A stretch of 37,450 nucleotides of DNA from Isotricha intestinalis (taxonomy: Eukaryota; Ciliophora; Litostomatea; Vestibuliferida; Isotrichidae). Each line of letters begins with the position of its first letter. Positions within the stretch are counted from its first letter, which is position 1. The translations under genes and the position numbers were made by a program. The stretch covers positions 1-37,450 of the forward strand of contig JAJJLU010003696.1 of NCBI GenBank assembly GCA_023807065.1, written 5' to 3'. The notes beneath the pieces are model-generated. The model was not told the DNA's origin, ran no database searches, and saw only the letters and a program-made list of their open reading frames with translations. Positions 1 to 9,098 of this stretch are shown here, one piece after another.

Positions 1-1
1 T

Positions 2-46
2 ATTATTATTCCTAGAGGAGCTGCTAATTCACTTGCTTTAGATTAA
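2..46 (+). CDS. Probable 3' end of an upstream gene (partial)
   Basis: The first 46 bases read in one frame as IIIPRGAANSLALD followed by TAA. The codons are A/T-ending with AGA for Arg and GGA for Gly, like the confirmed genes here, and the stretch is richer in G+C than the spacer that follows. I infer the C-terminus of a plus-strand gene that begins left of the window. Its family is not recognisable from 14 residues. Two readings compete: a minus-strand frame through the same bases is also open, and bases 47-90 read MLMKVLGENES then a stop in another frame, so a splice near position 40 could lengthen the tail. Confidence 0.35.
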   Translation: MIIPRGAANSLALD

Positions 47-799
47 TCACTTCCATGTTGATGAAAGTTCTTGGTGAAAATGAAAGTTAAATTATTTATT
101 ATAATATAATATGTTTTTTTTGGGATTTTTTTTGAGTTTTTTTGAGTTTTATATTATATTTTGTTTTTTTCTTTCTATATAAGAAAATATTTTTTTATTT
201 GATGAATTTATATTAAATTCAATTAAAAAATATCAATTGATATTGAATTATATTATTTTCATGTATATAATTTTTATCATTATTTTTCTTTCTTTTTCTT
301 TGTTTTCTCCCAACATCTTATATTAATTTTTTGATAAATAATATTTATTCCAAATAATTTAAAGTAAAATTTAAATTTTATTAACTTGAAAAATTTATAC
401 GTCTGTTCTATATTCTTCCTATCATTTTTTGTTTTAATATATTAGTATATATTAAATATTATAATTTAATCAATTGGAGATTCATAAATTGAAATGACTG
501 ATTTGTCTTTTATTTAATTACTTTCATAATCATAATTCTGATTGTTAATTTTATAAAAATTGATAAATTTCAATTTTATTCAGAATTTTATTCGATTTTC
601 AAATACCTTTTTCAAATCTTTAAAAATATTATTTGAAAAAATTTTATTTATAAAAAACACTTTTAGATTATTTAAACTAATAATAAAATAGATTATAAAT
701 TTATTTAACAATAAATAAGGAAATTACATTAATATAAATCTATGTTGATTGATAAAATTATTAACTAAAATTTTATAGTTTTTATTATTTTATTATTCA
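47..799. other. A+T-rich spacer, no gene seen
   Basis: Apart from the first ~45 bases, which may still be coding in another frame, this stretch is homopolymer-rich and stop-dense in every frame. It must hold the promoter and 5' leader of the gene starting at 800, but no distinct motif stands out. Confidence 0.6.
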
Positions 800-3211
800 A
801 TGAAAAAAGTAAAAGAAAGTAATGAAGAAGAAAGTATTGAAGAAGAAAGTAATGAAGAAGAAAGTAATGAAGAAGAAAGTAATGAAGAAGAAAGTAATAA
901 AAAAGAAAGTAATAAAAAAGAAATTAATAAAAAAGAAAGTAATAAAAAAGAAAGTAATAAAAAAAGAACAAAAAAAAAAAGTAAGAAAAATATTTTAATT
1001 TCTAAAAATACATATTTAATTAGAGAACATAATAATATTACTAATGAAATAATAGATTATGAAAAAAAACAATTTTTATCTTTAAAGTCTTTAAATCCCG
1101 AAGAAAAAATATTTTTTTCTATTTTTCCAAAAAAAAATAAAAAAATCATAATACAAGTAAAATTTAATACAAAAAAAAAAATATATTTTATATATTTGAA
1201 TTCTATAAAACAGTTCATAAATAATAAAAAGTGTATTTCATATTATTTTTGTGAAAATTGTGAACAATTTTATGATAAAGATGAGGTAATACTTCACTTA
1301 ATAATAAAAAAACACAGTGTTTTAATACTATATGAAAAGAAATGTGATTTACATGATAAATATTATACTTTTATTAATATTATTGATAATTTATTATATT
1401 GTGAGGATTGTTCAATTAATCCAGATTTAAAATTAATTCCTTTAATTTCAAATTTTGATTCAAAAATAATATTTTCAAATCAAGAAATTTATTATGGAAA
1501 TGTAATAAATGGAAAAAAAGAGGGAATGGGAATTTATTATTATAATGATTCCTCAATCTTTATTGGAAAATTTATAAATGATTTTCCACAGCTTCCAGGT
1601 ATATATAAAGATAAAAACGGCAATTCAAAAGAAATTTATGAAGAATGGGGAGATTTTGAAGATTTTCTTTTTGTTCAAAATTTAATAGAAAATCAAGATT
1701 TTTTTGAAGAATATTTAAAAAAGCTTGTTTTAACGAAATATGACATTGAATTAATAAAAGAATATGATTTAAATAATAATTTTAAATTTTCAAAGAGTTT
1801 GATTAAAAATTCTTTTTATTCAGATATTGATTCATTAGATTATTTTATTGTATTCAATTTAAAAAATTTTAGGGATATCAAGCTATTTCCAAATTTAACA
1901 AAAGGATTTCAAATATATATTGAGAATTATCAATTTTTTGAAATTCGAAAAAACTTGGAAAACAAATTAGAATCTAAACCGATAATAATAGATAATAATA
2001 AAGAAAAATTAATCTTTTATTTTGAACAAAATAAAAACATTGAAAAAATGATTGAAATTCAAAAAAAAATTTATGATTTCAGTAAAAAAAATAATAATTA
2101 TTTATTTGATTTTTCAATATATTTTATAATTAATGAAGATACATTTTCAAAACAAATAGAAATTATTTCAGAACTTTTGAATAACGAAAACAAATTGAAT
2201 ATCATTTTTACTTTTTTAAAATGTGGTAAATTAAAAAATATTTTTCAATATACAAAATATAAATTAGAACCATATTTTATGTTTCTGAACAAAGAAAATA
2301 TAATATTAAAAATGGGATTAATTAATTCTTTTGAAAAAAAATTTTTAGATTTAATTAATAAATCTCATCATAATAATTCTAATTTTTTAGAAATTAAACA
2401 CCAATTATTTGATTATATGAATAATTTAAAATCAATAAAATTAATTTATAATACAAATTTTGGCATTAAAATTTCTTATAAATTTAAATTTGAGGAAAAC
2501 AAAGGTTTTATTTTAATATCAAATTCAAAAATAAAGTGTTTTGGTGGCTTCAGAGAAAATGAATACAATTATTTTAAAGAAAAATTACTTCAAATTTTAC
2601 CAGAAAAAAATATTCATTTAAATAAATTAGAAACTGTAAATTTTGATATTGATAATTTAAAACAAATTTGTTTCAATTGTCAAAAAATATTGAATACTCA
2701 AAAAGAAATATATTGTTGTTTTTGGTGTAAAATAGCTTTTTGTGAAGAATGTGTGGAAAACAAAATAAATAACCCAAAAAACGAAGGATTTAATAAATTA
2801 ATACACAAAGAACATAATTTATTATATTTTAAAACAAGAAAAAAAGAAAAATTTATTAATATAGATACACATAAATTAGGCAAAAATTTATTTTATAATA
2901 TCCCAGAAAAAAATTGGGCAAAAAAACATAATTTTCTTTGTAATGGATGCTTAAAAGAAAATTTAGAAAATAGGTATTTATGTCTCAATTGTAGACCAGG
3001 TGAAATTAGTTATGCAGGTTATACGGATTATTGTTATGATTGTATTCAACATATGAAAAAAAAAGATGAAATTGGAAAAAAAATTGAAACTATAGAAGAT
3101 GAAGAAATCAAAAAATTAAAAAATAAATATATAGAATTTAAGCATAATCATCAAGAACATATTTATTTAAATATTGTGGTTAATGCAACTAATGATTATT
3201 ATGAATTTTAA
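800..3211 (+). CDS. MORN-repeat and ZZ-like zinc-finger protein
   Basis: This 803-residue protein has a tail of ten Glu/Ser/Asn/Lys pentapeptides (residues 6-55), then a C2H2-like motif (about 149-170) and a B-box-like pattern starting CDLH and ending CEDC (about 180-206). Next come two MORN units around residues 230-275 (YYGNVINGKKEGMG, then IFIGKF). The C-terminal quarter has two Cys/His clusters of ZZ type: CFNCQK...CFWC...CEEC with a following HKEH (about 621-685), and CNGC...CLNC...CYDC with HNHQEH (about 710-795). MORN repeats commonly mediate membrane or cytoskeletal attachment and ZZ fingers mediate protein contacts; a scaffold role is inference. The ATG follows a stop-rich leader and no intron is needed. 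No specific orthologue is recognised. Confidence 0.8.
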   Translation: MKKVKESNEEESIEEESNEEESNEEESNEEESNKKESNKKEINKKESNKKESNKKRTKKKSKKNILISKNTYLIREHNNITNEIIDYEKKQFLSLKSLNPEEKIFFSIFPKKNKKIIIQVKFNTKKKIYFIYLNSIKQFINNKKCISYYFCENCEQFYDKDEVILHLIIKKHSVLILYEKKCDLHDKYYTFINIIDNLLYCEDCSINPDLKLIPLISNFDSKIIFSNQEIYYGNVINGKKEGMGIYYYNDSSIFIGKFINDFPQLPGIYKDKNGNSKEIYEEWGDFEDFLFVQNLIENQDFFEEYLKKLVLTKYDIELIKEYDLNNNFKFSKSLIKNSFYSDIDSLDYFIVFNLKNFRDIKLFPNLTKGFQIYIENYQFFEIRKNLENKLESKPIIIDNNKEKLIFYFEQNKNIEKMIEIQKKIYDFSKKNNNYLFDFSIYFIINEDTFSKQIEIISELLNNENKLNIIFTFLKCGKLKNIFQYTKYKLEPYFMFLNKENIILKMGLINSFEKKFLDLINKSHHNNSNFLEIKHQLFDYMNNLKSIKLIYNTNFGIKISYKFKFEENKGFILISNSKIKCFGGFRENEYNYFKEKLLQILPEKNIHLNKLETVNFDIDNLKQICFNCQKILNTQKEIYCCFWCKIAFCEECVENKINNPKNEGFNKLIHKEHNLLYFKTRKKEKFINIDTHKLGKNLFYNIPEKNWAKKHNFLCNGCLKENLENRYLCLNCRPGEISYAGYTDYCYDCIQHMKKKDEIGKKIETIEDEEIKKLKNKYIEFKHNHQEHIYLNIVVNATNDYYEF
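815..964 (+). repeat. In-frame 15-bp tandem repeat, ten units
   Basis: Ten 15-base units encode five ESNEE-type acidic pentapeptides followed by five ESNKK-type basic ones, with single substitutions (ESIEE, EINKK). The change from acidic to basic depends on GAA becoming AAA in two codons per unit. It forms the disordered N-terminus of the MORN/ZZ protein. Confidence 0.9.
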
Positions 3212-3927
3212 AATATGAAAGACAATTGAATTAATTTATTTATATTTAAAAATAGAATTAAAAAATTAAAAAAATAATCTATTTATAGAAAAAATTCTCG
3301 AAAATATATTTATTGATAAGTTTGAATTTAAAAATAAATTTTTCTTTTAAAAAATAATTACAAATTAAGGATTTTCAAAAAAGTAAAAATTTTAATTAAA
3401 TTTATTTGCTAAAGTGATTGAATAAAAAAGTTAAATATAAAGAATATAAGAATAATATGGAGATTATTTTTAGAATTATTGAATAGATAATCAATTAAAT
3501 TTTTTTAAATGGATAACAATAAAAATAAGAATTGAATATAAATTAATTTTGTTTGAAAGTTTGAGTTGGATGTCCTTAGTAAAACAAATTTTTTTAATAT
3601 TTAAAGTTAAAAAGGAAAATAAAACAATAAAATTTAAAGAATCATAAGATTATAAAATCCCTAAAAAAGCAAAATTTAAAAAAATTTCTTAATGAAAATT
3701 TTTCTAAGAGAAATATTATATCTAAAAAATCAATAAAAATAACTATTATCATAAGAAAATTTATGATTACATAAATTAAAGAAAGAATTATAACTAAGTC
3801 TTGAAATATAATAATAAAATAAAAGAATATCATAAAAAAATATTAATAACAAAAAGTTTAAATAATATAAATTAATTAAAAAATAATAAATAAACTCATT
3901 TAATTAAATTATTTAACTAATTTCTAA
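3212..3927. other. Spacer between two plus-strand genes, nothing recognised
   Basis: A+T-rich, stop-dense sequence. A 63-codon minus-strand open frame at 3642-3833 consists almost wholly of Phe, Ile and Leu and looks like a composition artefact. The U2AF promoter should lie near the right end, but no box is obvious. Confidence 0.6.
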
Positions 3928-5469
3928 ATGGGAAAAAAACATCATCATTCACATTATTCATCTTCAAAAGAAAAAAGAAAATCCAAAAAGGATTCAAAAA
4001 AAAGAAACAAATTACCAAAAGAAAATAAAAAAGAATCAGACTCATCATCATTTTATTCAGATTCAGAAAAAGAGGAAAAAAAATCTTTAATAAAATCATC
4101 AAGTTCATCAACATTAATTTTACCAAAAAATAAAAAATCAGAAAATGATGATGAAATAAGTTCTGAAGGAGAAAATAACATAATAAATCAATCAGATATA
4201 AATAATAATAACAAAACCAACGATAACAACGATAATTTAAAAAAAGAAGAAAAGCCAACTTCCTTAACATTAAAAAATGAGAATAATAATACTTTAATAT
4301 TAAGAACAGATTTATATAATACAAAAGAACTTCAATTAAATATTTATTCTCATTATCATTATGTTGATATAAATACAATATCAAATTTAGGAAGAAAATT
4401 AGTAATATATAATTTACCAGAAGTAAATGATGATGAAATACAACAATATTTCACTACTTTATTAAATCAATTTATTCCAAATTCCAAAATAAAAAACCCA
4501 ATAATTTCCTTAGAAAAAAGAGATAATGGTTTTTATTATATAATAGAATTAATTTCACATGATAATGTAGAAATATTAAAAAATTTTGATCAAGTAGAAT
4601 GGAGAAATTATAGAATAAGAATATCTCAACCAAGAGATTTTTTTAGAGATTATAATAATTCTCAAGGAAGTATAGTAATACCAAAACAAATAGAAAGAGC
4701 AAATAATATTTTATCTACTTTTGAAAATAAAAAAAATAATAAATTATATATGACTGGAATTCCTTTAACAGCAAAAGAAGAAGAAATAAAAAAAATAGCA
4801 GAATCATTTGGTCAAATAAAATATTTTAATTTAATCCCAGATCAAAATGATATAAATTTAAATAGAGGTTTTTGTTTTTTTGAATATGTTAATGAAGCTG
4901 TTACAGAAAGAGCAATTAAAGGATTAAATAATTTACAAATGGGAGATAAAAAATTACATGTTCAAAGAGCAAATGAAAACAATAATAATAATTTAAAAAT
5001 AGCAACAGAAATATTAAAAAAAGGAAAAGAAGAACAATTAAATCCTTCATTAATCAAAAAAATAGAAAATAAAGGATTTATAGATAAAGGAGAATTAACA
5101 ATAGAAGATTTAGAAATACAATCATATGCAACTATACCAAGTCGAGTATTATTATTTATTAATGGATTAACTCCTGAAGATTTAATTGATGATGATGAAT
5201 ATAAAGATATTGTTGAAGATATAAGGGAAGAATTTATGAAATATGGTACGGTTTTAAATGTTGAAATTCCAAGACCAGATAAAGAAACTCATATTTGCCC
5301 TGATTCTGTTGGAAAAATATTTATTAAATTTTCTACTATTGAATCTTCTAAAAAAGCGAGATTTGAAATTAGTGGAAGAAGATATAATGGAAGAATTTTA
5401 GTCGGAAGTTTTTATCCTGAAATGTATTTTGATATAAGGGAATTTAATTATAGGGAAGGAGATAAATAA
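3928..5469 (+). CDS. U2AF2: U2AF large subunit (U2AF65-like splicing factor)
   Basis: The 513-residue product has the U2AF65 layout: a charged Ser/Lys/Asn-rich head replacing the usual RS domain, then RRM1 (about 155-238, divergent, beginning RKLVIYNLP), RRM2 (about 271-350, with KLYMTGIP, RGFCFFEYV and GDKKLHVQRA) and a C-terminal UHM (about 404-505). The UHM has the family hallmark DDDEYKDIVEDIREE and EIPRPD, close to DDEEYEEIVEDVRDE and EIPRP in animal U2AF65. The family binds the 3' end of introns and recruits the U2 snRNP. In the UHM the usual Arg-Xaa-Phe ligand-binding motif reads RRY. No tryptophan occurs before RRM1, so the ligand motif that normally docks U2AF35 is not visible. The gene is intronless and faces the importin gene tail to tail. 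Confidence 0.93.
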   Translation: MGKKHHHSHYSSSKEKRKSKKDSKKRNKLPKENKKESDSSSFYSDSEKEEKKSLIKSSSSSTLILPKNKKSENDDEISSEGENNIINQSDINNNNKTNDNNDNLKKEEKPTSLTLKNENNNTLILRTDLYNTKELQLNIYSHYHYVDINTISNLGRKLVIYNLPEVNDDEIQQYFTTLLNQFIPNSKIKNPIISLEKRDNGFYYIIELISHDNVEILKNFDQVEWRNYRIRISQPRDFFRDYNNSQGSIVIPKQIERANNILSTFENKKNNKLYMTGIPLTAKEEEIKKIAESFGQIKYFNLIPDQNDINLNRGFCFFEYVNEAVTERAIKGLNNLQMGDKKLHVQRANENNNNNLKIATEILKKGKEEQLNPSLIKKIENKGFIDKGELTIEDLEIQSYATIPSRVLLFINGLTPEDLIDDDEYKDIVEDIREEFMKYGTVLNVEIPRPDKETHICPDSVGKIFIKFSTIESSKKARFEISGRRYNGRILVGSFYPEMYFDIREFNYREGDK

Positions 5470-5526
5470 ATTTTTTATAAATATTATCCATTTAAAATTT
5501 TTTTTATGTTTAAATTAAATTTTTTT
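5470..5526. other. 57-bp convergent spacer (3' end region of two genes)
   Basis: The TAA of the U2AF gene and the TAA of the importin gene are separated by 57 A/T-rich bases. Both transcripts must end here or overlap. No separate terminator motif can be recognised. Confidence 0.6.
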
Positions 5527-8500
5527 TTATATTTTAAAAAGATTTTTTATTTTATTTAATGTTTTTCCTTTTTTGTGAGTTTTATATAATTTTTCTAATA
5601 TTTGTAACATATTATTATTTTGTTTTATTAATTCTATGAATTTTTTCATTTCTTTATTTGTTTCATTATCACAACCTTCAGTTTCATAAGTTTTAGCAAT
5701 AATAATAATAATTTTTTCTAAATTTTTATACCCTTCTCCTAAAATTAAATTGGGTTCATTCTTTAATATTTCCATTAAAAATTTATTATTAATTAACCCT
5801 TCCTCTAAATCTTCAGTAATAGGTAAATTATCAATCCAAATTTGTAATAAACTATTTAAATCATTTAATTCTTTTCCATGATATTTAATTATTTTACATA
5901 ATGCACTTACAGAATTATCTTTGGCAAATTTCATCATTTCTTTTTCGCTTTTTGGAATATTATTAGGAAATTTCATTGAGTTTAAAACAGAATTTAATAA
6001 AGTATCTTTATAATTAATAAAATTTTGATTAGTAAATTGTGCAAAAATTCCTAAACCATAAGCGGCAGCATTTCTTAGATCATAATTATTATTAGTTGAA
6101 AAATGAACTAATAATTTAAAAATATTATCCCAAACTTTACCTATTAAATTTTGTTGCAAAAATTCAACCATATCATCTATAATAAGTAAACCTAATTTTT
6201 TTTCAAAAGTTGATGAATTTTCATTAAAATATTTCGGTAAATAAATATTTAATAATTTTTCAACAATTTCTAAAGTTAATTCTTTATGAGTATCAAATAA
6301 ACTTCCAAATAATTCACTAATTGAAGTTTGAATTTCTTCTAATTCTTCTATTTGATCTTTTATCTCATCTATTATTTCTTCATCTGTATAATCATCTTCA
6401 TCATCACTATATATTTTATTTGCTCCTGTTTTCTTATTATTTTCTATTTCTTTTTCAGTTTTTACTTTTTCTTTATTTAAACTAATTCTATTTTGTTCAA
6501 TTTGATCAAATATTTGAAGTAATTTTTCGAATAAATCATTTATTTCATTTGTTGTTAAAAATTTTTTTGTTGTTTTTACTATTGAATTTAATGAATCTAA
6601 CATTGATGTAATTAATCCAAAATCATTTTCTTTAAATAATTGATTTACTAAATCACTTATATATTGTTTTGATGTTAAATGAAGTATTTTTTCTTCTACT
6701 TTAATTTCAGATAAAACTTTTATTGATAAATCAAAAGTTTTGGAAATTTCAGCTTGAATATCTTCATTAGGATATTTTAATAAATTAATTCCAATTTGAT
6801 ATATAAGTTTAATATGTTCTAAATTAAATAATGTTGGTGCTTTTTTTAAAATTAAATTTAATATTTCTATAAAACAACTAAATTCTTCTGTTTCTGAAGT
6901 TTGAATTGTTTTTTTTTTTCTTTTTCTTTCTTCTTCAATATTTTCTTCATTTTCATCTTTAAAAAAATCTTGAATATTAATTTTTTCATTTGGATTATTT
7001 GAAATAGACATTGCAGGAGGTTTTTTTAATAGTTCAATTAAAGATTCAAATATTTGAGGAATTCTTGTTTTATGATTTTCTAATAAATCATTTATAATTT
7101 TATTCCAACTACTTAATAAATAATTGCCAATATTATCTTTATAAGAATTTAAATTCATTTGAATTTTAATTAAAATATCAAATAAATTTAATAAAACCTT
7201 TTTAAATAAATTTGGACACAATGGACCAATAATAGATATAGTTTCTAATAAAATACCAATTAAACCTTTATTTATTCCTTCATTTAAAATTTGAGATAAA
7301 TAATTTAATAAAATTTCAAAAGTTTTTTCAGCATATTCTTTAAAGCTTTCTTCAGAAGCAACAATGAATTGTTGAATATCAAGTAAAATTCCTTGTTTTA
7401 AACTTTGTGGACTTTCATTATTATTTTTTAAAAAAACTTGTAACAATATATCCAAAGAAATTTTCATATATTGACCAACATCACCTTCAGAAATATAATT
7501 TAAAAATAAATCAATAGCATCACAAACTTCTAATTGTACTCTTAAATAATTTGAATTTTTCATAATTTCTATTAATAAAGGTAAAACTTTTTTATGATAT
7601 TCATTTTGAAAATCAGGATGATGATGTTCACTTAATTCAGCAATACAATAAATTGCAGAATATTGAATTTTTGGATTTTGATTAGTTAAATCCAAAAGAA
7701 TTAATTCAATTAATTTTTCAATATTACTTATTTCATTTATAAATTTAGATATTTCTGCAACTGTAATATATGCAATATATTTATATTTCCATTCTTGTTG
7801 ATTTGAATGTTGAATTAATTCAGAAATATTATGACTCACTATATTTAATATTGTTTCTTTATCTAATGAGGTAAATAATCTTGATATTAAAGATGTTGAT
7901 TCATCTAATTTTTCTTCTGGAATAAATTCATCTGAAATATAACTTTCTGTTTGAGGTTTTAACCAATCATCTTCTATTGTATTTTCAATTTCCATTGAAT
8001 ATTTAAATATTGCTGATATTAATTGTTTTATTTTTTCATTATCTTTATTCATACATTTTGGAATTTGTTCTATTATTGATATTAAAATTTCAAAAGATGT
8101 TTCTCTTAATGCATCATCTATATTTTTATTTTCAATTATTTTTCCCATCAATATAAAAATATCATTGAAGCTTTTTCTTAATATTTTTGGCTTTGAATCA
8201 GCTAAATCATTTAATGATTCTAAACAAATTTTTAAATTGTTATTATCTTTATTTTCAAGACATGCTAATGTTGTTTGAAGAATATAATATATAAATTCTT
8301 TAAATTGTTTAATTTCTTTTTTTTCTAAACTAGAACATAATAATTCATTTATACATTTAACTGTTTTTGATTTTAATGATAAATTATTTGATTGAAAATA
8401 TGTATTAAAACATTTTAAAAAAACAGGGATTCCTTCTTTTAATTCATCATATGCATCACCATATATTTTTGATAATAAATATAAAGATAATTCAAATTTA

Positions 8501-8970
8501 TCAATATTATTTTCATTAAATTCAAGATAAAAATTATTTATTATAAATTTTAAAAATTCATCCCATTTTTCTTCATTTTCTTTCAAAGAAATAAAAATAT
8601 TTATTATAGCATCTGCAATATTTTTTCTTAAAGATTTATCAGTACAATTCATTAAAGCATTTAAAATATTATTTTTTATTAATTGCTTTTTTTCATTTGA
8701 AATTGTTTTTGTTATTTCATTTGATATTTCATTTTCCGAAACAGAAAATATTTTTCTTAAAATAATAGCACAATAAATACAAATATTTAAATCAGTTGAT
8801 GAGAGTAAAAGTTGACTTACATATAATGATAATAATGCTTTTGATTGATTATCTGATAAAAACTTTTGAAGTTGATTTTCTGCATCTTTTCTTATATTAT
8901 TATTTGAATTAAGTAAATTTTGAATCATTAATTCAGATTGATTTAGCTCACTTTGATTTATTTGTTCCAT
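5527..8970 (-). CDS. IPO5: Importin-5 / Kap121-type karyopherin beta
   Basis: This 1147-residue all-helical HEAT-repeat protein matches the importin-5/RanBP5 family in length and layout. The N-terminus has the importin-beta signature (IRKDAENQLQKFL, then CAIILRKIFS). An acidic segment near residues 330-345 (IENTIEDDWLKPQ) is followed by WKYKYIAYITVAEI, like DWKYRHAGLMALS in animals. Near residue 965, DLRNAAAYGLGIFAQ matches EVRQAAAYGLGVMAQ. The family carries ribosomal proteins, histones and other cargo into the nucleus under Ran control. Lys/Glu-rich insertions around residues 670-690 and 830-860 are typical low-complexity additions in this genome. The start is the first ATG after an A/T-rich leader; no introns are needed. 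Confidence 0.93.
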   Translation of the reverse strand: MEQINQSELNQSELMIQNLLNSNNNIRKDAENQLQKFLSDNQSKALLSLYVSQLLLSSTDLNICIYCAIILRKIFSVSENEISNEITKTISNEKKQLIKNNILNALMNCTDKSLRKNIADAIINIFISLKENEEKWDEFLKFIINNFYLEFNENNIDKFELSLYLLSKIYGDAYDELKEGIPVFLKCFNTYFQSNNLSLKSKTVKCINELLCSSLEKKEIKQFKEFIYYILQTTLACLENKDNNNLKICLESLNDLADSKPKILRKSFNDIFILMGKIIENKNIDDALRETSFEILISIIEQIPKCMNKDNEKIKQLISAIFKYSMEIENTIEDDWLKPQTESYISDEFIPEEKLDESTSLISRLFTSLDKETILNIVSHNISELIQHSNQQEWKYKYIAYITVAEISKFINEISNIEKLIELILLDLTNQNPKIQYSAIYCIAELSEHHHPDFQNEYHKKVLPLLIEIMKNSNYLRVQLEVCDAIDLFLNYISEGDVGQYMKISLDILLQVFLKNNNESPQSLKQGILLDIQQFIVASEESFKEYAEKTFEILLNYLSQILNEGINKGLIGILLETISIIGPLCPNLFKKVLLNLFDILIKIQMNLNSYKDNIGNYLLSSWNKIINDLLENHKTRIPQIFESLIELLKKPPAMSISNNPNEKINIQDFFKDENEENIEEERKRKKKTIQTSETEEFSCFIEILNLILKKAPTLFNLEHIKLIYQIGINLLKYPNEDIQAEISKTFDLSIKVLSEIKVEEKILHLTSKQYISDLVNQLFKENDFGLITSMLDSLNSIVKTTKKFLTTNEINDLFEKLLQIFDQIEQNRISLNKEKVKTEKEIENNKKTGANKIYSDDEDDYTDEEIIDEIKDQIEELEEIQTSISELFGSLFDTHKELTLEIVEKLLNIYLPKYFNENSSTFEKKLGLLIIDDMVEFLQQNLIGKVWDNIFKLLVHFSTNNNYDLRNAAAYGLGIFAQFTNQNFINYKDTLLNSVLNSMKFPNNIPKSEKEMMKFAKDNSVSALCKIIKYHGKELNDLNSLLQIWIDNLPITEDLEEGLINNKFLMEILKNEPNLILGEGYKNLEKIIIIIAKTYETEGCDNETNKEMKKFIELIKQNNNMLQILEKLYKTHKKGKTLNKIKNLFKI

Positions 8971-9098
8971 TTCTTTTTAAAGATAAAAAATTAATTCAAA
9001 TGTAAATTAAATAAAATTGCTTTTAATTTTTTAAAATTATATAGAATATATAACTAAAGTACAAAATTCCTAAAAATTATTAAAAATTTATTGTCCCT

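Noticed and set aside
3642..3833. 63-codon minus-strand frame in a spacer
   Set aside because: Very rich in Phe, Ile and Leu from T-runs, no motif, no neighbouring splice sites; judged a composition artefact.
3917..4384. 155-codon minus-strand open frame inside the U2AF gene
   Set aside because: It is the mirror of the Lys/Asn/Ser-rich U2AF head; the product is a run of Leu, Phe and Tyr with no domain, while the plus strand has three recognisable RNA-binding domains.
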